Positions 12,489 to 21,912 of a DNA stretch of 64,000 nucleotides are shown here, piece after piece. A program made the translations under genes and the position numbers. Positions within the stretch are counted from its first letter, which is position 1. Each line of letters opens with the position of its first letter. The notes beneath the pieces are model-generated. The model ran no database searches. It was not told the origin of the DNA and saw only the letters and a list, made by a program, of their open reading frames with translations. This stretch comes from Venturia oleaginea (taxonomy: Eukaryota; Ascomycota; Dothideomycetes; Venturiales; Venturiaceae), in assembly GCA_013176395.1 (NCBI GenBank), contig JABMLP010000017.1:558001-622000 (forward strand). Reading direction: 5' to 3'.

Positions 12489-13389
12489 CTACAACTTCGA
12501 CCCCTTCTCCCACTTCTCAACATTCGCCCTCGAAACCTTATTCTTCTCCTCTTTAATCCTCTCAATCTCATCCCTCCACTTCCCATTCCTAGCATTATCA
12601 TCCATAGCAGCCAAAGTCTCAGCATACATATCCTCCTTAATCCCACCCCAAGCACTCGTAGCACCCCTTGTGATCAACTTGAGCACTTCCTCCATCCCGC
12701 CCAACGCATCAGCCCATCCCATCTTAAGCGCCTCGGGTCCACCGAATCGTCGACCTTCTAAAGCGACATCTCTGAAAACCATGGGATTTGGTATCTTTTG
12801 CTTAAACATTGCTTGAACGGCCGTAGGGATGAGAACACCCATGTCGATTTCCGGTAAGCAGTTAAACCCGCGCGTGGGGTTCTGGACGCGGTAATCATGA
12901 GCTAGAGAGAGGAAACAGCCGGCGCCGAAGGCGTGGCCGTTTACGAGAGCGACTGTTGGCATTGGGTAACTAGGTAATAGTCTTGATTAGAATATATTCA
13001 CTATTTGCAGATTGCAAATATTAGGAAATCGAAAGAAACACTCACGTCAACAACCTCCTCAAAACAGGAAAACTATACCCCTCAAAGAAATCAGGATACT
13101 GCACTACATGCTCCAAATCATACCCATTCGAATAGAATTTACCGATCCCACTCGTCGTTACAACAACTCCAGGCGGGAATTTATGCTCGATGATATCCAG
13201 ACATAGCATGAAAGCTTTGATGAACGGGATCGTGACGCGGTTATCCGGTGCAGATATAAAGGTCAAGACGTAGACTTGTTCTATTGGTATCGTGCATTCG
13301 ATGTTGCCGCCGGTACTGGAGATGGGGATGGTGAAGGGGATGGCTTTTCGTGAGCCGAGGGGGATTTTTTCGGCAATTTTGAGGGACAT
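12489..13389 (-). CDS. Peroxisomal enoyl-CoA hydratase/isomerase (crotonase fold), C-terminal SKL
   Basis: The predicted role is hydration or delta3-delta2 isomerisation of enoyl-CoA in peroxisomal beta-oxidation. Exons on the minus strand are 13389-13046 and 12969-12489; the intron is 13045-12970. The product is 274 aa. The splice restores LRRLLTYPMPTVALVNGHAFGAG, with the crotonase oxyanion-hole segment VNGHAFGAGCFLSLAHDYR. ALEGRRFGGPEALKMGWAD is the second typical block. The protein ends in GSKL, a type 1 peroxisomal targeting signal. I start at 13389 because the family-like sequence begins there; the open frame extends further upstream only through a 7-bp microsatellite. Hydratase and isomerase activity cannot be separated by eye. 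The stop lies about 100 bp from the 3' end of LINE copy A, so the LINE landed just downstream of this gene. Confidence 0.85.
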
Positions 13390-13826
13390 GGCGGGGGTGT
13401 GTCGGGTACTGGGATGTGAGATGTGAGATGTGAGATGTGAGATGTGAGATGTGAGATGTGAGATACGGATAATTGATAGATAATGAGGGATAAAGTTGAT
13501 GTTGATGGGGCGCATCTAATTTCACGCATGAGGTTGTTTTTGTTGTCGAATGGCTAGACCTCGGTAGCTGTCACATGCGTGTAAACTCTGAGGCAGAGGG
13601 GAGTACCTACGTTAATCCGGGCCTTCCTGTAACAGTTTCTCTAGAAACTTCGATCGGATACGTTAAACGTTATACATGGTATAGTCTTCCAAGACTCTAA
13701 TCTTTACATGTTTAATTCAAAATCAAGTTGCGTTGAAGTTGAGAAGATAATGGTTGCAGTAGTTTTGGTTGATTCTCGGACCCCTGCCTCAGATTTCACT
13801 TTGGCGCGTTCCTTTCAAAGATCTAC
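13390..13826. other. 5' region of the enoyl-CoA hydratase gene
   Basis: The stretch holds the 7-bp microsatellite listed separately. Otherwise I see no gene. It ends at the TA target of the Fot-like element. Confidence 0.4.
13412..13463. repeat. 7-bp microsatellite (GATGTGA)n, about seven copies
   Basis: A perfect heptanucleotide tandem array lies about 25 bp upstream of the chosen start codon of the enoyl-CoA hydratase gene, in its presumed 5' leader. Read on the minus strand it translates to a repetitive SHLT pattern, which is why the open frame seems to extend upstream. Confidence 0.95.
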
Positions 13827-14516
13827 TAACGTATTCGATCACCCAACCCGTCAGATCACCCAAGCGGTCCAAATTTGCCAAGACCCCAACTACTCTTCTT
13901 ATTCTACTATGTCTCAACAACGTAATGAGTTACTACTCCAACACGAAGGGAGAATTCACCTTGCAATCCAAGCTTTGAATACCGCCCAACCCCGAAGCCA
14001 ACGGGCTGCTGCGAGCGCCTTCAACGTTAAACAACAAACCCTCTCCGATCGCGTCAGAGGAGTCCCATTTATCCTCGAAAGACCACCAAACGGTCGGAAA
14101 CTTACCCTTACCGAAGAGCAAACGCTTGTCCGATATATCCTCGACCTCGATTCGCGAGGATTTGCGCCCCGGCTGTGTGAGGTGGCAGATATGTACTATA
14201 GAGTATGGGACTGCAGCAGCGCAGGTAGCTGCAGAGGCGTCTGTAGCGCCTCAGGGATCGAAGAAAGCTCGTGGTAGTGGTGATCAAGAAACAGCCCGAC
14301 CAACTCAACGGCGCTGTGGGAACTGCGGCGCAACTGGGCATAATGCGCGAACTTGTAAAAGAGATATCGAGATATCTTCTGAATCAGATAGCAGCACGAC
14401 GGACTTAGAATCTATTGTTAATAACGATGAAATTGAAGAGTCGTAATATAAAATGGTCGTGCCAAGAAATTTTGACCGGTTGGGTGATCTGACGGGTTGG
14501 GTTATCGAATACCTTA
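13827..14516 (+). mobile_element. Deleted Fot/pogo-like DNA transposon, 690 bp
   Basis: Terminal inverted repeats of about 50 bp (left TAACGTATTCGATCACCCAA; right end ATCGAATACCTTA) are bounded by TA, the target of Tc1/mariner-type elements. Inside, 13909-14192 encodes the N-terminal helix-turn-helix part of the transposase (MSQQRNELLLQHEG through LCEVADM). The sequence then jumps, at about 14192, into the C-terminal tail with the zinc knuckle CGNCGATGHNARTC and the end IEISSESDSSTTDLES. The whole DDE catalytic core is missing, so this is a non-autonomous derivative. It is related to the elements at 26005 and 34005. Confidence 0.88.
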
Positions 14517-15293
14517 ATGATCTTCAATTTCAAAGACAAGCTTTTGAGATCGAGGAAGCCTTTGAGTATGGCGGGCTGGACAGAGAAGTACTCACTCTCA
14601 CGTGACCATCTTAATGCTAGCTCAGAGGTATTTCCCAAATGTAAAATAGTTCAATAAATCATCATTCGCCTCGAAGATCTTCCCTCTTTATTCCAGTCCA
14701 GATGATCAATAAAGTATCGGCCCCGAAAAAACCTAAGTTGATGAATTTCGTTACATAAATCAAGAAAATGGTAATTTCAACCCTGATGCGAGTCTCGATC
14801 TCAAAACCAGCTACATCTTCCTCTACCAATTAAAAGATAAATATATAGCAAGCCAAGAATTGATCCACATTCCACACACCTAACATACAACGTACCCGTT
14901 GGCTTGAAACCCCATTTAGCTAACGAATTTCCTTACTAGCAGCACAAATGCCCTGCGCCATACGACGATACCGTATTTAAAGAAGTCAAGCCTTAATTGA
15001 TTCGATCACAGAGAGCGTGCCTAAAAATACAACTAGGACGACATCTCATTGGCATCCTAGAGCAGGCGGACGGAAGGAATTGAACAGTAAGAAAAGTTCG
15101 AACTGGAAAGTATGGAGGTGGTTGAGCAAAACCAGAGATCAAAGGTGGACTCATACGCAGCGATCAGTGTACCGCAGTTCATGAGCCTCTATTGGCTGCT
15201 GGGAGGCAAGGTATCGAGGCACATGGTGGAACAGATGCAAAGCCAGGTAAAATTCTGCTATTTATCCCGTCTTCTATCATGTCATACAGTAAC
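14517..15293. other. Intergenic, nothing recognised
   Basis: A/T-rich stretch downstream of the CipC-like gene. The short ORFs do not look coding. Confidence 0.35.
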
Positions 15294-15783
15294 CTAGTTG
15301 AAGCTGTTGTCCGGGTCGTCGCGAAGAGCCTGCTCAGCTTGCTGACGTGCTACAGCAACATATTAGTACGACATATTACGATTGTCGATCACGTAAAAAA
15401 ACTCACCAGCACGCTTAGCCTTCTCCCTGTCAAACTCGTCCATGCCTCGGGTCTCAACTTCGCGATCGATGAAAGCACCGGTGAATGCAGCACTGAAGAG
15501 ATTATCAGCATCATGGTATGTATGGTGACGTCGATGGGCACAAACAGCAGCTCCTTGGCCTTCTCATGCGATGGTGGCTCGCCGTTCTCAGCAACGTGGT
15601 TCTCGTATGCCTTCATGGCCTCGTAGGATGCTGCACCAGCGATGAGCTCGTGGCTAAGGCTGGCCTGGTTGTCGCCCTTGACCTTGGGACAAAGTTAGTA
15701 ATGACATGCGCGTGTGAAAGTGTAGAAGAACGAACCTGCTCATAGGCCTGGGCCTGATCGGAATCGTCGCTGAACCAACCCAT
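15294..15783 (-). CDS. CipC-like small protein (DUF3759), four exons
   Basis: Exons on the minus strand are 15783-15736, 15682-15546, 15492-15407 and 15349-15294, with three introns of 53-57 bp. The spliced protein is 108 aa. It begins MGWFSDDSDQAQAYEQVKG, continues ASLSHELIAGAASYEAMKAY, then FIDREVETRGMDEFDREKAK and ends ARQQAEQALRDDPDNSFN. This is the pattern of the CipC family, named after a concanamycin-induced Aspergillus protein. Members are small, cytosolic and often abundant or stress-induced, and their biochemical role is not known. Every intron is needed to keep the family sequence in register, so the model is well supported although no single exon is longer than 137 bp. Confidence 0.88.
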
Positions 15784-16629
15784 TGCGATAAGATTTGTCT
15801 GGTGAAAAAGTGGTGTGAGTAATTGAGTAGAGGTGAAGTGGTGTAAAGCGAAAAGAAGAGCTGCTCCTCGAGCTTTAATACATCATCATCCTGGCAGAAA
15901 GCGAATTCGGCCCCATAATGACAGCTTACGCTTCATGGAGGGGGTACCTGAGATGGCGGGGTCATAGGCCAACTTCTTGACGCAACGGACTGTCAAGCGA
16001 GCTGAACTTGACGCTTAGCTTGAGTTAGTGCACAGCCGTGAGAGGCTCTGATTGACCAAGCTTTGCCAAGTAAGACGCTACAAAGCTTATGCAGGAAAGA
16101 TCATGCAAGTTTGCTGTTGTTCATGGCTTTCTCCGTTTTGAGACCCGGGTCATCGACGCGCAATGACATGTCAACGTGGGCACTGTTAAATCCATGATCG
16201 AAGTCCTATCACAAACCTGTCAAATCACTTCCGAACTGCCTGGTCAGTCTGCTGCGTCCAGAGTGCGTTTGGATCTGGAAGCTTTATATAATTCGCTCTA
16301 AGGCAGAAAATTGAAATCCATCTTGACGGATCCGAGGAAGTGGGACCGGAGCTGCAGCCTTTTTTAGCCCCATTATCTAGGTCATTGCGGAGTCTAGATC
16401 ATTGAAGTTTCTTTTGTTGGAAACTGCATCTTCACACGGTTGTCTAGGAATTTCACCAGTAATAAATAACTCCCAGCTTCGTAGCCGTGACGTATGCCTC
16501 GAAATCGTGAGACAGAATACATTATGCTTGCCTTCTCTACTAACCAAAACAAAAGCAATAGACCTGATGACGGCCAGATCGATATCCAACTCCTCGCACC
16601 TGATTGCATGCGTTTCTCGTGTATATACA
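15784..16629. other. Intergenic between the CipC-like gene and the 754-aa gene
   Basis: Presumed promoter region of the CipC-like gene (minus strand), which lies next to the 3' end of the following minus-strand gene. No other feature is seen. Confidence 0.4.
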
Positions 16630-18894
16630 TTACCGAAGCATGTAAGAAAGGTCGGGTATTGTTCGCACTATTTTTAGTGCATGTTCTTCCTCTATGGCGG
16701 AAAGCTGTACAAGCGTGTTGATATCTCTGATTGAATGTGGTAAGATGGATCGTTCTGCTGGTGTTTCGAAGAAGGAGAGATCAGCTTCAATGAAGGAGAT
16801 TGAAGCAACAGGAGCACTTTCAGTACTTGACTTGGTCGACCCTGTAGGTGAAGGCGACCTCGCTAAATTCAGAGAGGCCCTTAGTGATGGAGATGGCGAA
16901 GATGACAGTCTACGGGGCCCAAAAGTCGATGAGTGAGGCTCGTGGTCTGTAATGGTTGGACTACCAGTTCGTGGTGGCTGAGAATTGAGAAACCGTGTCG
17001 CCCTAGCAGTCCCCAATGCCGCCTTGCGAGCTGCACTAAGCATGCTGTCGGGAGAGCTCGGTGCCGCAGGTGGATTTATCATCGGTGTAGGTCTTCTACG
17101 AGCCGAAATAATGGGGACATGTTCGTCGATATTCAAGGATTTGGTCTCTGCCCCCATTGCAGGGGAAATAGGCAACACCATGGAAGACGGGGGCCCAGAT
17201 GGTGACTGGACCATCTCACCCCAGTCATCGTCATCGTCTTCCGGGCTGGCGTTGAGAGTGGACTCGGTGGTGCCCAGCCTGCTCAATCCTGGCTGAGAAA
17301 TGACTCGCTTATTTTCAAGCCTCAGTGCAGATGGTAGTCCTGCCTTCGTTTCTTCAAGGTGACTGACAATTGGCAACGAAGTCTGCCCTACTGCTGGAAC
17401 AGGTAGCCCCGCTTGTCGTTGTTTCTCGACCCATACATGTGGCTCAGAAGCAGTTGGTATCGCACGAGGTTCTAACACATCTCCAAGATTTGCAATCACC
17501 CCTTCACCGTTGCTAATAGGCGAAGTGCTCCATCCGAATTGCGCCACTGGGCTTGGATTGGTGCGGCTCAATGGATGCGGCATTGAAGATTGTCGATGGT
17601 GAGATGCATCTTGTTTATTAATTTCTTGCCTCTGCAGCAGTGGGTTTATCATACTCATCGGTCGTGGTGGGATGATTGAGCCATCGCTGGGTGTATCCCA
17701 ACCAAAAGTAGCCGCTCCCGGCTTACCACCCAGCACCACACGCCCATTGATCCTATCCTCGGATGCCCAACGAGTCGCGATTTTCAGTGTTTCAACTCGT
17801 ATGTGGGACTTCGGCCACGATACCCGCACATAGCTGTCACCGGTGGCACCCGTGTTGAATTCTCGCATTGTTTGCGGCCGTGTAAGACGATACCACGCTT
17901 TTCGCGCCGATGTCGAGTCGATGACTTTGTCGTTTGTTTTATCGGGACTCTCTGAAAGAGTGACAGACTTGAAGATCTTTTTCATGAGATTCAAGTTTGT
18001 GTCAAAACGTGGTCCCCTAACCATTGCTTGCAAACCGTCCGAGTCTGTCCCCTCGTGTATCTTTTCTTCTCGCATCGACTCATGCTCCTTGTTCACATGG
18101 ACGGTGTTGTGAAAACAACCAGTCTCCATGCTTGACAGCTCTTGCACCTTCTCCAAGTGTGATGGGGACTCTTCGACTCGTTTCGAAGGAACATAGGCTT
18201 CATCGAAGGATGTTGGTATCGAGTCCAGACTGTTGCTGGCACCATCGCTGGCATCAGAATGTGACAGGCTGTGATTCCATGGTGGATCACCGTGTTGGAT
18301 TGGAGATGCCGGAATGTCTGAGAATGAATTGCTGCTCGTACTGGGCATTTGTGGAGTTGCAGAATCTGTTGATTGATGGTGCTTTGCCCTCTGTGATGCC
18401 AAATCTCTGTCATTGCTGTCTAGCATTTGAGGCGGATAGGGACTCGAGGATAAGCTCGAACGCTGACTCTGCCATACAGGAGAGGGTGGTGTCTTTGAAG
18501 CGTCGTCATTCTGCTTGTCGTTTGGACGAGGTGCTGGAGTCGATTGGAGTGTGTGAGAATGGCGCCAGCCTGGTGACAATAGTCCTGATCCATTCGTGTC
18601 CCTGAAGGAAGTTCCCGGTGCCAGTCCGTTCGGGAAGTCCTTCTCGTCTTCATGCCCCTTGCCAACACCCCATCGCGACTCTTGAATTCCACTTCCCTCG
18701 GCGCCATCAATACCGAAGCCAGTGCTCTCATCAAAGTGCCCCCACCCAGCTTCGTCCTGGAATCCAGCCGAGAAGATGGCCGTTTGTGGTCTCACAGGCT
18801 CGGAAGTCGTCACCTCAGCAGGATCGCTCTTCTTTGATTCAGAGAGGTCTGGCTTTGCATTGTCGGCCCATGGGTCGCCCCAGATACTGTCCAT
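16630..18894 (-). CDS. Ser/Pro-rich protein with N-terminal DPW motif, unknown function
   Basis: A single uninterrupted frame of 754 aa from the ATG at 18894. An in-frame ATG 60 bp upstream is less likely, because MDSIWGDPWADN looks like a conserved start. Most of the protein is disordered and rich in Ser, Pro, Asp and Glu. The only compact segment is at about residues 330-400: YRLTRPQTMREFNTGATGDS followed by YVRVSWPKSHIRVETLKIATRW and NGRVVLGGKPGAATFGWDTP. The C-terminus has an acidic aromatic motif (EADLSFFETP) and a helical end. DPW and DLSFF-like motifs occur in clathrin-adaptor binders, but that is only a suggestion. I remember similar fungal proteins carrying an unlikely glucosidase label, which nothing here supports. 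Confidence 0.75.
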   Translation of the reverse strand: MDSIWGDPWADNAKPDLSESKKSDPAEVTTSEPVRPQTAIFSAGFQDEAGWGHFDESTGFGIDGAEGSGIQESRWGVGKGHEDEKDFPNGLAPGTSFRDTNGSGLLSPGWRHSHTLQSTPAPRPNDKQNDDASKTPPSPVWQSQRSSLSSSPYPPQMLDSNDRDLASQRAKHHQSTDSATPQMPSTSSNSFSDIPASPIQHGDPPWNHSLSHSDASDGASNSLDSIPTSFDEAYVPSKRVEESPSHLEKVQELSSMETGCFHNTVHVNKEHESMREEKIHEGTDSDGLQAMVRGPRFDTNLNLMKKIFKSVTLSESPDKTNDKVIDSTSARKAWYRLTRPQTMREFNTGATGDSYVRVSWPKSHIRVETLKIATRWASEDRINGRVVLGGKPGAATFGWDTPSDGSIIPPRPMSMINPLLQRQEINKQDASHHRQSSMPHPLSRTNPSPVAQFGWSTSPISNGEGVIANLGDVLEPRAIPTASEPHVWVEKQRQAGLPVPAVGQTSLPIVSHLEETKAGLPSALRLENKRVISQPGLSRLGTTESTLNASPEDDDDDWGEMVQSPSGPPSSMVLPISPAMGAETKSLNIDEHVPIISARRRPTPMINPPAAPSSPDSMLSAARKAALGTARATRFLNSQPPRTGSPTITDHEPHSSTFGPRRLSSSPSPSLRASLNLARSPSPTGSTKSSTESAPVASISFIEADLSFFETPAERSILPHSIRDINTLVQLSAIEEEHALKIVRTIPDLSYMLR

Positions 18895-19279
18895 GTTGGG
18901 GCTATAGAAAGTAACATCATGCTGGCGAGCGCATGAGAATAATCGATTGTTCAAGTCAATGTAATGGTAGATGGAACAGGAGTAAACTTTCGGGGAGCGG
19001 ACATCTGAAGCCGAGCGGGATCTTGGCGTCGTCTTTCTATATGGCTCTGTACAGCTTGTCCAATTCTTCCCTATTCACAGCACTCTACGGAAGCATAAAC
19101 TTGAGGTGACCATGGGCAAGGGCAATCGTCACGGAATCATGTAGGTATGTACATTCCCCATCTCGGGTTTCTACGAATGGCCATTTCATATCTAGTTTCG
19201 ACACTCGTAAATCGAGACCACCTCCACCTCACACCTTCACCAGAAAATCAACCCTCAGTTATGGGTGCGTACTGCAATA
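18895..19279. other. Promoter region of the 754-aa gene
   Basis: About 385 bp between two minus-strand genes. I see no separate feature. Confidence 0.4.
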
Positions 19280-21760
19280 TCAATGCCCCGGACCGTGATG
19301 GGGACCACCATGTGCTTCCACTAAATCATGTGTAAGATCGTGGTCCCTTTGCGCTGTATCAGCCTTGACAGCTCCTGGATCGTCAACAGCGCGAGCAGCC
19401 TGCTTTCCCTCCGCAAGGTCCTTCTTTTGAACCTCAAGGCTGACTTCCAACTCCAGAATCTCCTTCTCTAGCTTTTTCTTCACTTCGGCGACTGCGTTCA
19501 CCGCGTCAGCTTTCATGATTGCCAGCGCATCTGATGACTTGGCAATGGCAATCTCCTTCTGGGTGACCATGGCATTGAGCGCCGCCACTGTCCCTGGACT
19601 ACTCTTCTCAACACATATCTCATTGGCCACTTCCTGGGTCAAGTTCTGTGTGATGCCGTCCTTCCCAGCCAGTGGTGCTACTGTTCTCTCAACATGTAAC
19701 ATGTCCACATGTTCGATAATGAGCCCCTCATCTTGTGTCTCCGTGGTTGACATGGTCTCATCAAGCAGCTGCGGAATGATTGGGTTGAGAAGCTCTGCTG
19801 CCCACAATCGAGCTATGAAAGCAAAGTCGCCCGTGCGGATTGAATCTCTGACAATTTGGTTCGGAATGAGAGGTTCTCCGGCTTTGTGGCCGTGAACGGA
19901 ATCTGAAACTGTTTTCCTTGCTTCTTCTTGAAAAGATTTTTTGAACTCCAAAAGAGCTTGGGTCGTCAAGAGCGCTGACATGTACTTTTCGTAGTGGATG
20001 CGCACAATCTGAGCGTCAGCAGCCGAAGTCAACGACAGGTCCGTGTTCTCGAGATAGTGTCCCGGCACCTGGAAATGGCCCGGATCAAGTATCTGACTTC
20101 CAAGCCGTAGGCCACCTTGGTGATCTGAGACCATGGGTTTTGTTTGATCGAAGTAGGTGCCTTCTAAGAGAGAAGTCTGGTCATCAAAATGCATGGCGAC
20201 AAAATCCTCGAGCGGAATGATGTTTCCATCTCGCACTTCCATTTCGTTGATCCACTTTTGTAACTCAAACGGGGTGTAGGGGACGAGAGCTCCTTTATTG
20301 TGAATGACGCGAGCGGTGAACGATTTCACGAAGAGGGAGACACCGGTACTGTTCTTCATCATAAATTCGACAACCATGGCCCGGCGGCCTTGTGCTTCGC
20401 CCTCCTCAGATTTCAGAAACGTGCCTTGTTGTTGCACCTGTTCCACGACAGCTCTGGTCCACTTCTGTTGTTGATTACCGATCTTCATGGCATGCTTCAG
20501 GGTGCTGATGGTATCGAACCATAGGAGTCGAGAGATGCCCTACGAAAGACCCGTTAGAACGCATATGGGTCTCAGGTGACTCTGATATTTACCCCGTTCA
20601 CTTTGTCTGCCACGCAGTAGGCCTTTCCCATACCTACTAAGGTATAGGTGACTGTGCCTGTTGCTGGATCCAAACGGAGACAATGATCCGCCGTTCCAGT
20701 CAATCCATGCGTATCCGTCGTAAGTGCCTTGAATCTGAAATGTATGATGCCCGCAGCATTGACCTCAATCGTCGGGCTAACAACGTCGACAAAGTTCTCG
20801 TAGATCAGCATCCCGATTTCAAGCCCAGGAAACTGTCCACTGGTCTCCATGCTATTTGAGATGGTATCGTGGTCTATATCCATTGCATCCTTGTTCTCAG
20901 CAAGATACGCTCGAACCCGAGCCTTGGACAAGCCAGGCTTGGTGAGCTCTGCGTAGTGGATGGAATCCTTTCGCACGAAGCGGTCGAAGCCTTTGATGCA
21001 AGCCGTGTATCGATTTAGAATCCGGGCCGAGTTGAACAATTCGGCAACGTTTGCGATGCCGCTGAGGTCAACCTGCCAGACAGACACATACCTGTGTCCA
21101 AGTGGCCCACCTTCAGCTTCGTGGATATGAAATTGATTAGGTGGGAGCCCCGCTTCCGATATGGTCTGCTGTGTCTTGTCCCCAAGCATCCTAATGAGGT
21201 TCGCATTGGCGATTGGATTACTCAGATACATATCAGCACGTTGCTTTTCGGTGAGAGCATGGGTTGAGTATGTTGCTTTGTAGCCAAGGGAATGCTGGTC
21301 CATTGCAGCCAGGAGACCTCCGTACATTGGTTTTGGAAGACCGAGGAGCGCATCGAATGGCTTGCCCACGCATTTTCCAAGGCCAAGAGCAGCCGCGTTG
21401 TAGAATTTCTTGTGCGACATGGTGTAAGATGGATCGTCTGGACTTTCTCCTTGGAGATGATAGAGGCACTGCAAGCCGTCTTTAAGGCTTGAGACTTCCA
21501 CCACGTGCTTCTCAGGCAAGCCGCGAGCGTTCTAGCCAGTTAGCGGCGGGAGGGCCCCTTCGCCTCGTCCCGTTATCTAGTGGGTCCGGCAGCAGCCTTT
21601 CGCCCAATACGGTATATCCCCTGGACCTGGACTCTGCAAGCCCTGCAACTATGCTTGATCTGGGTCTCGCTGATCCGTGCTGTACAGACGTATATTCTCG
21701 TACGACTTTCAGCCCTCCATTGCCATCCAATCCGGTCAAAGATTTAGCGAAGGTATGCAT
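19280..21760 (-). CDS. Large unrecognised protein of a divergent gene pair, about 782 aa
   Basis: Proposed exons on the minus strand are 21760-21611, 21531-20593 and 20539-19280. The 20592-20540 intron is well supported: phase 0, 53 bp, joining KVNG to GISRLLWFDTISTLKHAMKI. The first intron (21610-21532) and the start MHTFAKSLTGLDGNGG are less sure, but without them the long exon has no ATG. I recognise no family. There is no signal peptide or transmembrane segment. The middle is mixed alpha/beta (LPPNQFHIHEAEGGPLGHRY). A helical, Lys/Glu/Ala-rich coiled-coil-like stretch lies at about 665-745 (AEVKKKLEKEILELEVSLEV). The tail is His/Gly-rich (AHGGPHHGPGH). It is transcribed away from the 1103-aa gene with about 150 bp between starts, so shared control is plausible. 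Confidence 0.65.
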
Positions 21761-21912
21761 GGTATTCCTGACAATAGCTTGATGCACCGATTTGAAAAAA
21801 ATTGAGCCTGTTGAAAAACCCACCGCCACCCTGCCATCACATAAAACCATCGCGGCCTAGGTCAAAAGTTCCCCAAGTCATATCTTTTCCATTCAATTCA
21901 CCCTTTTAAAAG
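21761..21912. promoter_or_regulatory. Shared divergent promoter region
   Basis: Only about 152 bp separate the proposed start codons of the 782-aa (minus) and 1103-aa (plus) genes. Any core promoters must lie in or around this interval. No defined factor site is claimed. Confidence 0.45.
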
